A stretch of 64,000 nt of DNA from Limiplasma sp036652695 (GTDB taxonomy: Bacteria > Bacillota > Clostridia > Christensenellales > Aristaeellaceae), in the NCBI GenBank assembly GCA_036652695.1, contig JAVVVJ010000005.1, positions 12,700-76,699 on the forward strand. Reading direction: 5' to 3'. Both the position numbers and the translations under genes were made by a program. This document shows, piece after piece, positions 36,462-44,207 of the stretch. Numbering within the stretch: the first letter of the stretch is position 1; each line of letters opens with the position of its first letter. The notes beneath the pieces were generated by a model. The model was not told where the DNA came from and searched no databases. It was given only the letters and a program-made list of their open reading frames with translations.

Positions 36462-36498
36462 AAAAAAAAGAAAGCGTTGGGAGGCTCTGCCTCCCAAC
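36462..36498 (-). terminator. Terminator of the yicC-coaBC operon
   Basis: GTTGGGAGGC-type arms (36476-36485 and 36489-36498), loop TCT, followed on the minus strand by GCTTTCTTTTTTTTG. It ends the operon before lonB. Confidence 0.85.
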
Positions 36499-36550
36499 AC
36501 CAACCGCATAACGGCTCTGCAATGATGAATCCCTTCACAGGCTTCGCCCG

Positions 36551-37786
36551 TTACTGGGATGAAGTTTCCCGTTGCTTTTTTTCGTTGTAAATCGCTACGG
36601 CTTGATCCAAAATGCGCTCAGCTACCTCGCGCTTGTTCATTTTTTCCAGCGGCAGCTCTTTGCACGGCGTAATCAAGGTAACGATATTGGTATCCACGCC
36701 AAAGCCAGCGCCTTCCTGCGTCACGTCGTTGGCGACAATCATATCCAACTGCTTTCGAGCAAGCTTTTCTCTGGCGTGCTCCAGCACGCTTTGCGTCTCG
36801 GCGGCAAAGCCGACCAGCACCTGCCCGGGTCGCTTGCGCTCGCCCACCGCCTGCGCGATATCTGGGTTTTCCACCAGCGTAAGCGTAAGCGGCTCGCCCA
36901 TCCGTTTTTTGAGCTTTTGCTGGGCAGGCCGCTCCACGCGGTAATCCGCCGGTGCGGCTGCCTGCACAATGAGATCCTGCTCGCCGCAGCGTTCAAGCAT
37001 CGCGTCCAGCAAGCTCTGTGTAGAAGTGCAGCCCACCATTTTAACGTCATTTGGCGCAGGCAGCTGCACAGGGCCAGAAAGCAAGGTAACCTCCGCACCG
37101 CGGTCGCGCGCCGCCTCCGCGATGGCATAGCCCATCTTGCCGGAGGAATCGTTGGTGAGGTAACGAACGGGATCGATGCGCTCCACGGTTGGCCCGGCCG
37201 TCACCAGCACGCGCAGACCCTCCAAATCCCGTTTGGGGCATAGGAGCAGCTCCGCTGCCGCAACGATCTGCGCGGCCTCGCTCATGCGCCCCGCGCCCGT
37301 ATCCCCGCAAGCGAGGAAGCCGCTCTCCGGCCCAACGGTATGCACGCCGCGTCCAAGCAGAATTTGTAGGTTTTCCTGCGTGGCCTCCGCCGTCCACATG
37401 CCGGTGTTCATGGCGGGAGCAAGCAGAATCGGCGCTTTGCAAGCAAGCAGCGTGGTGGTGAGCATATCATCGGCAATGCCGTGCGCAAGCTTTGCCATCA
37501 GATTGGCTGTCGCAGGCGCGATGAGCATCAGATCGGCCTTTTTTGCAAGTGAGATATGCTTAACATCCCACGCCTCTGTGCGTTCAAAGGTATCCAGCGC
37601 CACCGGACGGGCGCTCAAGGTTTCAAAGGTCAACGGCTGTACGAGCTTCGCGGCGTTCGCCGTCATAATGACGTCTACCTCCGCGCCAAGCTTTTTAAGC
37701 CTTGACACCACCTCGCATGCTTTGTAGGCCGCGATGCCGCCCGTTACGCCCACAACCACATGCTTCCCGGCGAGGGTCTTACTCAT
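36551..37786 (-). CDS. coaBC: Bifunctional CoaBC (phosphopantothenoylcysteine synthase/decarboxylase)
   Basis: A 411-residue coenzyme A biosynthesis enzyme. The N-terminal CoaC flavoprotein half has VGVTGGIAAYKACE (about 11-24), the IAPATANLMAKLAHG block and PAMNTGMW. The C-terminal CoaB half begins near LRVLVTAGPTVERIDPVR and contains NDSSGKMGYAIAEAA and the EKLARKQLDMIVANDV segment. ATG 37786 (MSKTLAGK) overlaps the rpoZ stop by 8 bases. An ATG at 37807 is possible but has no ribosome site. In Bacillus priA follows; here a terminator does. Confidence 0.94.
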   Translation of the reverse strand: MSKTLAGKHVVVGVTGGIAAYKACEVVSRLKKLGAEVDVIMTANAAKLVQPLTFETLSARPVALDTFERTEAWDVKHISLAKKADLMLIAPATANLMAKLAHGIADDMLTTTLLACKAPILLAPAMNTGMWTAEATQENLQILLGRGVHTVGPESGFLACGDTGAGRMSEAAQIVAAAELLLCPKRDLEGLRVLVTAGPTVERIDPVRYLTNDSSGKMGYAIAEAARDRGAEVTLLSGPVQLPAPNDVKMVGCTSTQSLLDAMLERCGEQDLIVQAAAPADYRVERPAQQKLKKRMGEPLTLTLVENPDIAQAVGERKRPGQVLVGFAAETQSVLEHAREKLARKQLDMIVANDVTQEGAGFGVDTNIVTLITPCKELPLEKMNKREVAERILDQAVAIYNEKKQRETSSQ

Positions 37787-37991
37787 CAAATTCAGGATCG
37801 CGCTCATAGGTCAGCAGACCGCGGTTGATCTCCTCCACGGCGATTTTGAGGGGCTTCATATCCTTAGGGTCAATCAGGGGTTGGGCGCCTTCCACAAGCT
37901 GACGCGCACGCTTGCTGGCTTCCACCACCAAGGTATAGCGGCAATCTACCTTCTCGCATAATTCAACAATCGTGGGTTGTACAATAGCCAT
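37779..37991 (-). CDS. rpoZ: RNA polymerase omega subunit
   Basis: A 70-residue omega subunit that helps assemble RNA polymerase. It matches the Clostridial form: CRYTLVVEASKRARQL in the conserved N-terminal helix and PLKIAVEEINRGLLTY near the C-terminus. ATG 37991 lies about 6 bases after AAGGAGGATG. The order gmk-rpoZ-coaBC is conserved in Bacillota. Overlap with coaBC suggests coupled translation. Confidence 0.95.
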   Translation of the reverse strand: MAIVQPTIVELCEKVDCRYTLVVEASKRARQLVEGAQPLIDPKDMKPLKIAVEEINRGLLTYERDPEFDE

Positions 37992-38014
37992 GGTACATCC
38001 TCCTTACAATCAGG

Positions 38015-38626
38015 TCAGTCCTCGTTGATGGTGGGCTTAAAACGCGTGGTGCGACGCTTTTCCGCGTTTGCGATGGACTGGAGCTGTGAAAAGGCAAGCT
38101 CCAGATTATCGTTGATGATGGCGTACTGGTAGCAGTCCACCTTTTTGACCTCGCCGCGCGCGTTGTTGAGCCTGCGCTCAATCTCCACCGGGTCATCGGT
38201 GTTGCGGGTATGCAAGCGCACGCGAAGCTCCTCAAAGCTGGGGGGCAAAATGAATACGCTCACATAATCCTCGGTTTTTCCCATCACGTTGATCGCGCCC
38301 TGCGGATCGATATCCAACAGCACGTTGCAGCCGTCAGCCATCATTTCCTCCACAGGCTTGCGAAGCGTGCCATAGTGATGGCCATGCACCGTTGCGTGCT
38401 CAAGAAAATCATCATTGGCAACCATTTGAGCAAAGGCCTCGTCGCTTACAAAATGGTAATGCACGCCCTCCATTTCGTGCTCGCGCGGCTTGCGCGTGGT
38501 GACGCTGCACGAGAAACGAAAGCTTGGATCACTGTCCATAAGCAGCTTGACCAGCGTGCCCTTGCCCGTGCCCGACGGACCGGAGATGATCAGCAGCATT
38601 CCTGTACGTTTGATGGTAACAGACAT
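38015..38626 (-). CDS. gmk: Guanylate kinase
   Basis: A 203-residue kinase converting GMP to GDP. The P-loop ISGPSGTGKGTL is at about residues 14-25. The GMP-binding region (SCSVTTRKPREHE, VHYHFVSDEAF) and the LLDIDPQGA strand are typical. ATG 38626 is fixed by AAGGAGG 6 bases upstream; the longer ORF to 38773 runs antisense-like through remA. One base separates it from the remA stop. Confidence 0.95.
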   Translation of the reverse strand: MSVTIKRTGMLLIISGPSGTGKGTLVKLLMDSDPSFRFSCSVTTRKPREHEMEGVHYHFVSDEAFAQMVANDDFLEHATVHGHHYGTLRKPVEEMMADGCNVLLDIDPQGAINVMGKTEDYVSVFILPPSFEELRVRLHTRNTDDPVEIERRLNNARGEVKKVDCYQYAIINDNLELAFSQLQSIANAEKRRTTRFKPTINED

Positions 38627-38627
38627 A

Positions 38628-38900
38628 CTAGACCTCCTTTTCCTCCTCGCGGATAAGCGGTTCCCGCACGCCCGCACGCCCCGCGATGGTTTCCGGTTGG
38701 ATGGCAGAGAGGACGATGTGATCGCTATCGGTTTGAATGACCGCCCTTGTGCGGCGCCCCTGCGTGGCATCAATGACGCGCTTACGCTCCCTGCACTCCT
38801 GCACCAGCCTCTTTACAGGCGCACTATCCGGGCTTACAATGGCAATGATCCGATCCGATGCAATCAGGTTGCCAAAGCCAATGTTGATAAGCCGCAGCAT
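38628..38900 (-). CDS. remA: DUF370 protein RemA
   Basis: A 90-residue DNA-binding regulator that in Bacillus activates matrix and osmoprotection genes. The family hallmark LINIGFGNLIASDRIIAIVS is at residues 4-23, followed by KRLVQECRERKRVIDATQGR and a VLSAIQPETI block. It is slightly longer than the usual 85-87, with an acidic tail. It sits between yicC (15 bases away) and gmk, as in Bacillus. Confidence 0.94.
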   Translation of the reverse strand: MLRLINIGFGNLIASDRIIAIVSPDSAPVKRLVQECRERKRVIDATQGRRTRAVIQTDSDHIVLSAIQPETIAGRAGVREPLIREEEKEV

Positions 38901-38915
38901 CCGATTCCTCCCCCA

Positions 38916-39791
38916 TTATACCGCGTTTTGCACTTGCTCACGCAGTTTTTCGATGACGCATTTCGCATCCACAACCAGCTGGGCGATTTTCCCATCGCTG
39001 GCCTTGGAGCCGATGGTGTTGATCTCGCGGTTCATTTCCTGCAACAGGAAATCCAGCTTTTTTCCTGTTTCCAAACCAACGCCCACCGTTTCGCCAAATT
39101 GCAGCATATGCCCCTGCAAGCGGCTCAGCTCTTCATCAATGGCACAGCGGTCAGCCATGATAGCCACCTCCTGCGCCACGCGCTGCGGATCGGTAGCATT
39201 CAGTTGCCAATCCTCCAATCGCGCTTGCAGCCGCGCACGGTATTCCTGGGGCACCTCCGGCGCACGGGCAGCAATGCGCTCGCACAGGTCGGACAGCGTC
39301 GCGAGGTTGTCCCGCAAATCTGCCGCCAACATTTCGCCCTCGCGCATGCGCATGGCAAGCAGTGCCTCCAGCGCCGCGTCAAACGCCTCCGCGCAAAGCT
39401 CGTTTACAGCGTCCGCATCCTCTTCGGCCTGCGCAACGCTCAAAGCGCCGCTGAGCATCAGCACATCTGACACGGTGGCGCGCTTATACGGCTCCAGCGC
39501 GTGCCGCTCATGCTTCATAGCGCTGTTAAAAGCAGCCAAAAGCGCGGCGTCGATGCGCACATTTCTACCATCCTCCCGGGAATTTTGATAGGTGAGAAAC
39601 ACATCGACATGGCCACGCTTAAGGGCGCTTTGATTGATGCGAGTACGCAACGCATCCTCTAAAAAAGAAAGATTCTTGGGTAGGCGGAAGGAAAGATCCA
39701 AATAGCGGTGATTGACGGTCTTTAGCTCCAAAATCAGCTCCCGGCCATCGCGGCACACACGGCAGCGTCCATAGCCCGTCATGCTTTGCAT
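38916..39791 (-). CDS. yicC: YicC-family endoribonuclease
   Basis: A 291-residue protein of the YicC/YloC family, shown in E. coli to be an endoribonuclease. The N-terminal SMTGYGR and ELKTVNHRYLDLSFRLP and the C-terminal DFLLQEMNREINTIGSKASD are signature segments; the last forms the presumed active site with metal-binding acids. ATG 39791 lies 10 bases after AAAGGAGG. It heads the yicC-remA-gmk-rpoZ-coaBC operon. Confidence 0.94.
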   Translation of the reverse strand: MQSMTGYGRCRVCRDGRELILELKTVNHRYLDLSFRLPKNLSFLEDALRTRINQSALKRGHVDVFLTYQNSREDGRNVRIDAALLAAFNSAMKHERHALEPYKRATVSDVLMLSGALSVAQAEEDADAVNELCAEAFDAALEALLAMRMREGEMLAADLRDNLATLSDLCERIAARAPEVPQEYRARLQARLEDWQLNATDPQRVAQEVAIMADRCAIDEELSRLQGHMLQFGETVGVGLETGKKLDFLLQEMNREINTIGSKASDGKIAQLVVDAKCVIEKLREQVQNAV

Positions 39792-39855
39792 GGATTGACT
39801 TCCTCCTTTCGGGTTTCACTTTCCTCACCCAAAACGGATGAGGTTTGTAAATTTA

Positions 39856-39884
39856 ATTATACCATTTTTTCGTTCAAAATACAA
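39856..39884 (-). promoter_or_regulatory. Extended -10 promoter for the yicC operon
   Basis: TTGTAT (39879-39884) and TATAAT (39856-39861) on the minus strand, 17-base spacer, with TGG before the -10. Confidence 0.75.
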
Positions 39885-39893
39885 CATGTAAAA

Positions 39894-39939
39894 ACAGAGC
39901 GTCACATGCCTGGGGACAGGCGCGCTGCTCTGTTTTTTT
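39894..39939. terminator. Terminator between ferredoxin and yicC
   Basis: ACAGAGC (39894-39900) pairs with GCTCTGT (39927-39933), with GCCT/AGGC pairing inside. T-runs follow on both strands. It ends the ferredoxin transcript. Confidence 0.75.
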
Positions 39940-40001
39940 CTGGATGATCTCCACCGCGTTCAAAGGAAAGCGGCATCACCATGTTGCCTTGTTCAAGTGA
40001 A

Positions 40002-40172
40002 TTACGCCTGAGCGGGCGCGCCCACGGGGCAAGCGCCAGCGCAAGCACCGCACTCGATGCATTTGTCGGCATCGATAACGTACTTGCTATCCCCTTCGGA
40101 AATCGCGTCCGTGGGGCATTCGGCCTGGCAAGCGCCGCAGCTGATGCAGTCGTCAGAAATCTGATAAGCCAT
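40002..40172 (-). CDS. 2[4Fe-4S] ferredoxin
   Basis: A 56-residue Clostridial-type ferredoxin. Two CxxCxxCxxxC clusters are complete: Cys 9, 12, 15, 19 and Cys 38, 41, 44, 48, with Pro after each fourth Cys. It would carry low-potential electrons for anaerobic metabolism. ATG 40172 follows GGGAGGTGAAAATC. It has its own promoter (40230-40258) and terminator, so it is a single-gene unit. Confidence 0.96.
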   Translation of the reverse strand: MAYQISDDCISCGACQAECPTDAISEGDSKYVIDADKCIECGACAGACPVGAPAQA

Positions 40173-40229
40173 GATTTTCACCTCCCGAGCTTCACTCACA
40201 ATTGCCCAAACTAGGAATTGTTCCTGCGT

Positions 40230-40258
40230 ATCATATCATCAAAGGGTCTATTTGGCAA
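40230..40258 (-). promoter_or_regulatory. Sigma-A promoter of ferredoxin
   Basis: TTGCCA (40253-40258) and TATGAT (40230-40235) on the minus strand with a 17-base spacer. Confidence 0.65.
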
Positions 40259-40282
40259 GGGTTTGTTTGCCGCGTTCACGGA

Positions 40283-41341
40283 CTATTCTTGTTTTTGGGT
40301 ATGATTCAGCGCTTCCTCAACGGCGCGCCGCCAATCGTTATCCTGCTCCACGGGGCGCATGGCTTCCTCAAGAAGCTCCTCCGTCAATTCCTCGTCAAGC
40401 TCGTCCTCGCGCAAGGGCTCCTCATCCGGGTTGCTGGAAATGGTGGGACGGGGCTTAACGGGCTTGCGAGCAGGGCGCGCGTCCTGTAGCTTTACCGGGC
40501 GGGGCTTTGCATCGCCCACAGGCTGGGGCGCGGGGCGCTGCCATTTGACATCCTCCACCGCAAAGGTCTTCACCTCCGAGGTATCGCCCTTGCGAATACG
40601 CACGGTGAGCGCCTCCTTGAGGACGTTAACGTCAATCACCACGCCAAAGCCTTCCGGCGTTTCCACTTCCTTGCCAAGCTTTGGCATGCGCTTGCGCGTG
40701 GCTTCATAATGATCCTGTTCAAACTTGAGACAGCACATCAGCCGCCCACACACGCCGGAAATTTTGGTGGGGTTCAGGGAAAGGTTTTGTTCCTTTGCCA
40801 TTTTGATGCTCACGGGCTGAAAATCGCCCAGAAAACTAGCGCAGCAAATCGGGCGACCGCAGGGGCCTAAGCCCCCGAGCATCTTCGCCTCGTCCCGCAC
40901 GCCGATCTGGCGAAGCTCAATGCGCGTATGAAAAACCGAAGCCAAATCCTTGACCAGCGAGCGGAAATCCACACGCCCGTTTGCGGTAAAGTAAAACAGA
41001 ATTTTGGCGTTATCAAACGTCTGCTCCACACCCACAAGCTTCATATCCAACTTGTGCTCATCAATCTTGTGCTGACAAACGCGGAAGGCTTCCTTTTCAA
41101 AAAGCCCATTTTCCTGCGAGTGCTTCGCATCCGCATCGTTTGCGATGCGGAGAATCTGTTTCAGGGGGGAGGCGATCAGTTCGTCGTTGACCTCTCGCAC
41201 GCCTGTAATGACCTGTCCATATTCCATGCCGCGCGCCGTTTCCACAATTACATAGCATCCGGCGGACGGCCACAGCTCGCCGGGATCAAAGTAATAAAGC
41301 TTGCCTGCGTTTTTGAATCTCACGCCAACAACTGATGCCAT
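40283..41341 (-). CDS. ricT: PSP1-domain protein RicT (YaaT)
   Basis: A 352-residue member of the Y-complex, which in Bacillus stimulates RNase Y mRNA processing and affects sporulation and competence. The PSP1 domain covers about 60-145. The cysteine-rich GPCGRPICCASFLGDF and GVCGRLMCCLKFEQ segments bind Fe-S in the Bacillus complex. The last 90 residues are Pro/Arg-rich then acidic. The start region overlaps the holB stop by 22 bases, so the two are coupled. Confidence 0.94.
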   Translation of the reverse strand: MASVVGVRFKNAGKLYYFDPGELWPSAGCYVIVETARGMEYGQVITGVREVNDELIASPLKQILRIANDADAKHSQENGLFEKEAFRVCQHKIDEHKLDMKLVGVEQTFDNAKILFYFTANGRVDFRSLVKDLASVFHTRIELRQIGVRDEAKMLGGLGPCGRPICCASFLGDFQPVSIKMAKEQNLSLNPTKISGVCGRLMCCLKFEQDHYEATRKRMPKLGKEVETPEGFGVVIDVNVLKEALTVRIRKGDTSEVKTFAVEDVKWQRPAPQPVGDAKPRPVKLQDARPARKPVKPRPTISSNPDEEPLREDELDEELTEELLEEAMRPVEQDNDWRRAVEEALNHTQKQE

Positions 41342-42345
41342 TTGGTCTGTTCCTCCAATAGCTTCATCAATAGATGATCGATATTTGACTGCCAGTTCAC
41401 CTGACTCGCCTTGCGTTTGCGCGCCTCAAAAACCGCGCCGAGCATAGCGCTCAGATCCGCCACGGGGGCTTCCTGCGCCGCGCGCTGCCAAATAGGAGGG
41501 TACTCCCGCAAAAGGGAACGATCCAGCCCGCCCGTGCGCACCAGCAGCACCAGATGAATCGCCTGCTCCAGTGCGGTTAGGTACTGATCCGCATCCGCGC
41601 GGCCCTCCTTGAGATGGGTGCTTACGCTTACGGCCTGCGCATCGCCAACCATGGCGAGCGCCTCCCGCACGAAGGCCTGTACCTCCGTCTCCTGTGCGTT
41701 TTCCTCCAAAAGCTCCAGCGCCATTCCGATGTTTCCGCCGCAGCGCGGTAGCACCAACGCAATTTTTTCCTCCGGATGACCAAGTCTCCGCAGGGTCTGT
41801 GCCAGCAGTTCATCCGACCATGGGATCATTTTGACGCGGACGCAACGGGAGGCGATGGTGCCGAGCGTCGCCGTCAGCTCATGGGTCATGAGCAAAAACA
41901 CGACATTCGCCACCGGCTCCTCCAGCGATTTGAGTAGGCAGCTCTGTGCCGCCGGCGTCAGCTTCTCCACCGGCTCAATGAGCACCACGCGGTAGCTGGA
42001 GCCAAAGGCATGCTGCGAAATCCCGCGGATGGTTTCGCGCACACGCTCCACGCCGATCTGCTTGCCATCATCCGCATACAAGTTAAGCACATCCGGATTG
42101 TGCTCGCCAAAGAAGTGCTCACATTCAGCACAATGGCCGCAAGGCTTTTCAGCGGACGTGCAAAATAGGGCGCTTGCCAATACCTTGGCAAAGGTTCGCT
42201 TGCCAAGGCCGCGCGCGCCCGTAAGCAAATACGCATGTACCATTTCCCGCCTACTGAATTGATTTAGCACCACACCGCAGCTTGCGCTCACCCGCTCGTA
42301 ATGGGTAAGCGCAGGCAGCAATGTGCCATGATCCGTTGCAATCAA
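41320..42345 (-). CDS. holB: DNA polymerase III delta' subunit
   Basis: A 341-residue clamp-loader subunit. The degenerate P-loop LLTGARGLGKRTFAK (about 41-55), a zinc module CGHCAECEHF (about 69-78) and LLKSLEEPVANVVFLL with the SRC motif (IASRCVRVKMIPW) are clear. The start is TTG at 42345, 9 bases after AAAGGA. Gene order darA-holB-ricT matches Bacillus, but tmk and yaaR are missing. Confidence 0.92.
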   Translation of the reverse strand: MIATDHGTLLPALTHYERVSASCGVVLNQFSRREMVHAYLLTGARGLGKRTFAKVLASALFCTSAEKPCGHCAECEHFFGEHNPDVLNLYADDGKQIGVERVRETIRGISQHAFGSSYRVVLIEPVEKLTPAAQSCLLKSLEEPVANVVFLLMTHELTATLGTIASRCVRVKMIPWSDELLAQTLRRLGHPEEKIALVLPRCGGNIGMALELLEENAQETEVQAFVREALAMVGDAQAVSVSTHLKEGRADADQYLTALEQAIHLVLLVRTGGLDRSLLREYPPIWQRAAQEAPVADLSAMLGAVFEARKRKASQVNWQSNIDHLLMKLLEEQTKWHQLLA

Positions 42346-42370
42346 AGGATTTGTTCCTTTCCAGCGCGGC

Positions 42371-42700
42371 TTAAAGCTTCATAAACTGATCTACTGTAAG
42401 CACAAACACCGTCGCGCCGCCCACAACCACCTCAATGGGGTAAGGGGTATAAGCGCCGGGCATGCCCACCATGGACGCAGGCGAAGGCGCGATTTGCTTG
42501 CGGCTCTTGCAAACCTTTTCGATGATATCCATTGCATTTTGGAAGCGATCATCCTCCACGCCCACAAGCAACGTGGTGTTGCCCGCGCGCAGAAAACCGC
42601 CTGTTGTCGCTAGCTTTGTTACGCCAAAACCATCGTTCATCAATTGGCTGATCAAACGGGAAGCATCCTCGTCCTGTACAATGCCGATGATGAGTTTCAT
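42371..42700 (-). CDS. darA: Cyclic-di-AMP receptor DarA (PstA, DUF970)
   Basis: A 109-residue PII-like protein that binds c-di-AMP. Typical stretches are KLIIGIVQDEDASRLISQL, GFGVTKLATTGGFLRAGNTT (the nucleotide loop) and the VVVGGATVFVLTVDQF C-terminus. Known members signal through undetermined partners. The start at 42700 follows GGGAGGG. It heads darA-holB-ricT from the promoter at 42742-42770. Confidence 0.95.
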   Translation of the reverse strand: MKLIIGIVQDEDASRLISQLMNDGFGVTKLATTGGFLRAGNTTLLVGVEDDRFQNAMDIIEKVCKSRKQIAPSPASMVGMPGAYTPYPIEVVVGGATVFVLTVDQFMKL

Positions 42701-42741
42701 CCGCGATCCCTCCCTTTACAAGTTTAACTTTCTCCGTTTTT

Positions 42742-42770
42742 AGTATACAACATTTTCGCGGTTTGCGCAA
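42742..42770 (-). promoter_or_regulatory. Promoter of darA-holB-ricT
   Basis: TTGCGC (42765-42770) and TATACT (42742-42747) on the minus strand, 17-base spacer. The interrupted palindrome GCGGTT-TGCGC-AACCGC (42758-42774) covers the -35. Confidence 0.65.
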
Positions 42771-42782
42771 CCGCAAACAAGC

Positions 42783-42811
42783 TTGACAGATCCATGCCGT
42801 TTTTCTATGAT
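42783..42811 (+). promoter_or_regulatory. Consensus-like sigma-A promoter (+)
   Basis: TTGACA (42783-42788) and TATGAT (42806-42811), spacer 17, in front of the cysteine-desulfidase-like gene and back to back with the darA promoter. Confidence 0.8.
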
Positions 42812-42846
42812 AGTACCATCCTACCTGTGTAAAGAAAGGCTTCGCC

Positions 42847-44127
42847 ATGCAAAAGACAGACCCGCGCTACAGCGCCTATCTTACCATTCTAAACCACCAT
42901 CTGGTGCCCGCGATGGGCTGCACCGAGCCAATCGCCATCGCCTACGCGGCGGCCATTGCCACGCGCGCACTTGGCAAAATGCCGGAGCACGCAAGCGTGC
43001 TGGTGAGTGGAAGCATCCTGAAAAACGCGAAATCCGTAACGGTGCCCAACACAGCCGGGCAAAAAGGCATTGGCGCGGCATGCGCGGCGGGCATCATCGC
43101 AGGCGATCCCGCAAAGGAACTACAGGTTCTTTCCGATGTGAACGCGGAGCAGCTTGAGCGCATCGAAGCGTTTGCGCGCAGCGGCGCAATTGCGGTAGAG
43201 CTTATGCCGCAGGCGCGCCTGTTTGACATCCTCGTAACCGTCAAAAGCGGCGAGAGCAGCGCCAGCGCGCGCATTGCGGACAGACACACCAATGTTGTGC
43301 GCGTGGAGCGAAACAACGTGCCGCTCTACTCTGCCCCGCTCTGCGGCGACGAGCTGGCTGCCGATACGGACGAGGCGCTTTTGACCATCGAGGGCGCTTA
43401 CGACTTTGCCAGCAGCTGTGATATCGCGGACGTGCGCACGGTGCTCGACCTGCAAATTGAATACAATACGCGCATTGCCCGCGAAGGCATTACGGGCGAA
43501 TGGGGCGCGTGCGTTGGGAAGCTGCTGCTGGAATGCTATGGTGACAGCGATGTACGCATGCGTGCCAAGGCGTATGCCGCCGCAGGCTCGGACGCGCGCA
43601 TGTCCGGCTGCGAGCTGCCCGTAGTGATCAACTCCGGCAGCGGCAACCAAGGCATCACGGTATCCGTACCGGTGATCGAATATGCGCGCGCTCTGGGCAG
43701 CAGCGACGTGGCGCTCTACCGTGCGCTTGTGCTGAGCAATTTGGCCGCCATACGTCAAAAGGCGTTGATCGGTTGCCTATCCGCCTATTGCGGAGCGATC
43801 AGCGCAGGGTGCGCGGCTGGCGCGGGCATCGCGTACCTGCTCGGCGGTGATCTGCACATCATCAATCACACCATCGTTAACTCGTTAGCGATCCTTTCCG
43901 GCACCATCTGTGATGGTGCAAAGCCCTCCTGCGCGGCAAAAATCGCCTGCGCGGTAGACGCGGGACTGATGGGCTATCAAATGGCTTTGCACAACCGCCA
44001 GTTTCGCGGAGGCGAGGGCATCGTCACAAAGGGAATCGAAAACACCATCCGCAACGTGGGTCGCCTTGGGCGGGATGGCATGCGCGAAACCAACGAGGAA
44101 ATATTGAAGATCATGACGGATTGTTGA
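42847..44127 (+). CDS. UPF0597 / L-cysteine desulfidase-like protein
   Basis: A 426-residue member of the UPF0597 (YhaM/CdsB) family, related to the alpha chain of Fe-S serine dehydratases. Characterised relatives break L-cysteine to sulfide, ammonia and pyruvate. VPAMGCTEPIAIAYAAA (about 18-34) holds the first cluster Cys. Further Cys in the C-terminal half, and the SGSGNQGITVSVPV glycine-rich loop, fit the family. ATG 42847 follows AAAGAAAGG. It is a single-gene unit bounded by its own promoter and a strong terminator. Confidence 0.88.
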   Translation: MQKTDPRYSAYLTILNHHLVPAMGCTEPIAIAYAAAIATRALGKMPEHASVLVSGSILKNAKSVTVPNTAGQKGIGAACAAGIIAGDPAKELQVLSDVNAEQLERIEAFARSGAIAVELMPQARLFDILVTVKSGESSASARIADRHTNVVRVERNNVPLYSAPLCGDELAADTDEALLTIEGAYDFASSCDIADVRTVLDLQIEYNTRIAREGITGEWGACVGKLLLECYGDSDVRMRAKAYAAAGSDARMSGCELPVVINSGSGNQGITVSVPVIEYARALGSSDVALYRALVLSNLAAIRQKALIGCLSAYCGAISAGCAAGAGIAYLLGGDLHIINHTIVNSLAILSGTICDGAKPSCAAKIACAVDAGLMGYQMALHNRQFRGGEGIVTKGIENTIRNVGRLGRDGMRETNEEILKIMTDC

Positions 44128-44128
44128 T

Positions 44129-44173
44129 AAAAAGGGTACCCGCCCGCTTCCACTGCGGATGGGTACCCTTTTT
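44129..44173. terminator. Bidirectional terminator
   Basis: A perfect 13-bp inverted repeat (44129-44141 and 44161-44173) flanked by A5 and T5. It serves the desulfidase-like gene and the convergent radical SAM gene. Confidence 0.9.
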
Positions 44174-44207
44174 CCTTCCTACCCGTATCGCATAGCGCTT
44201 CACGCGT

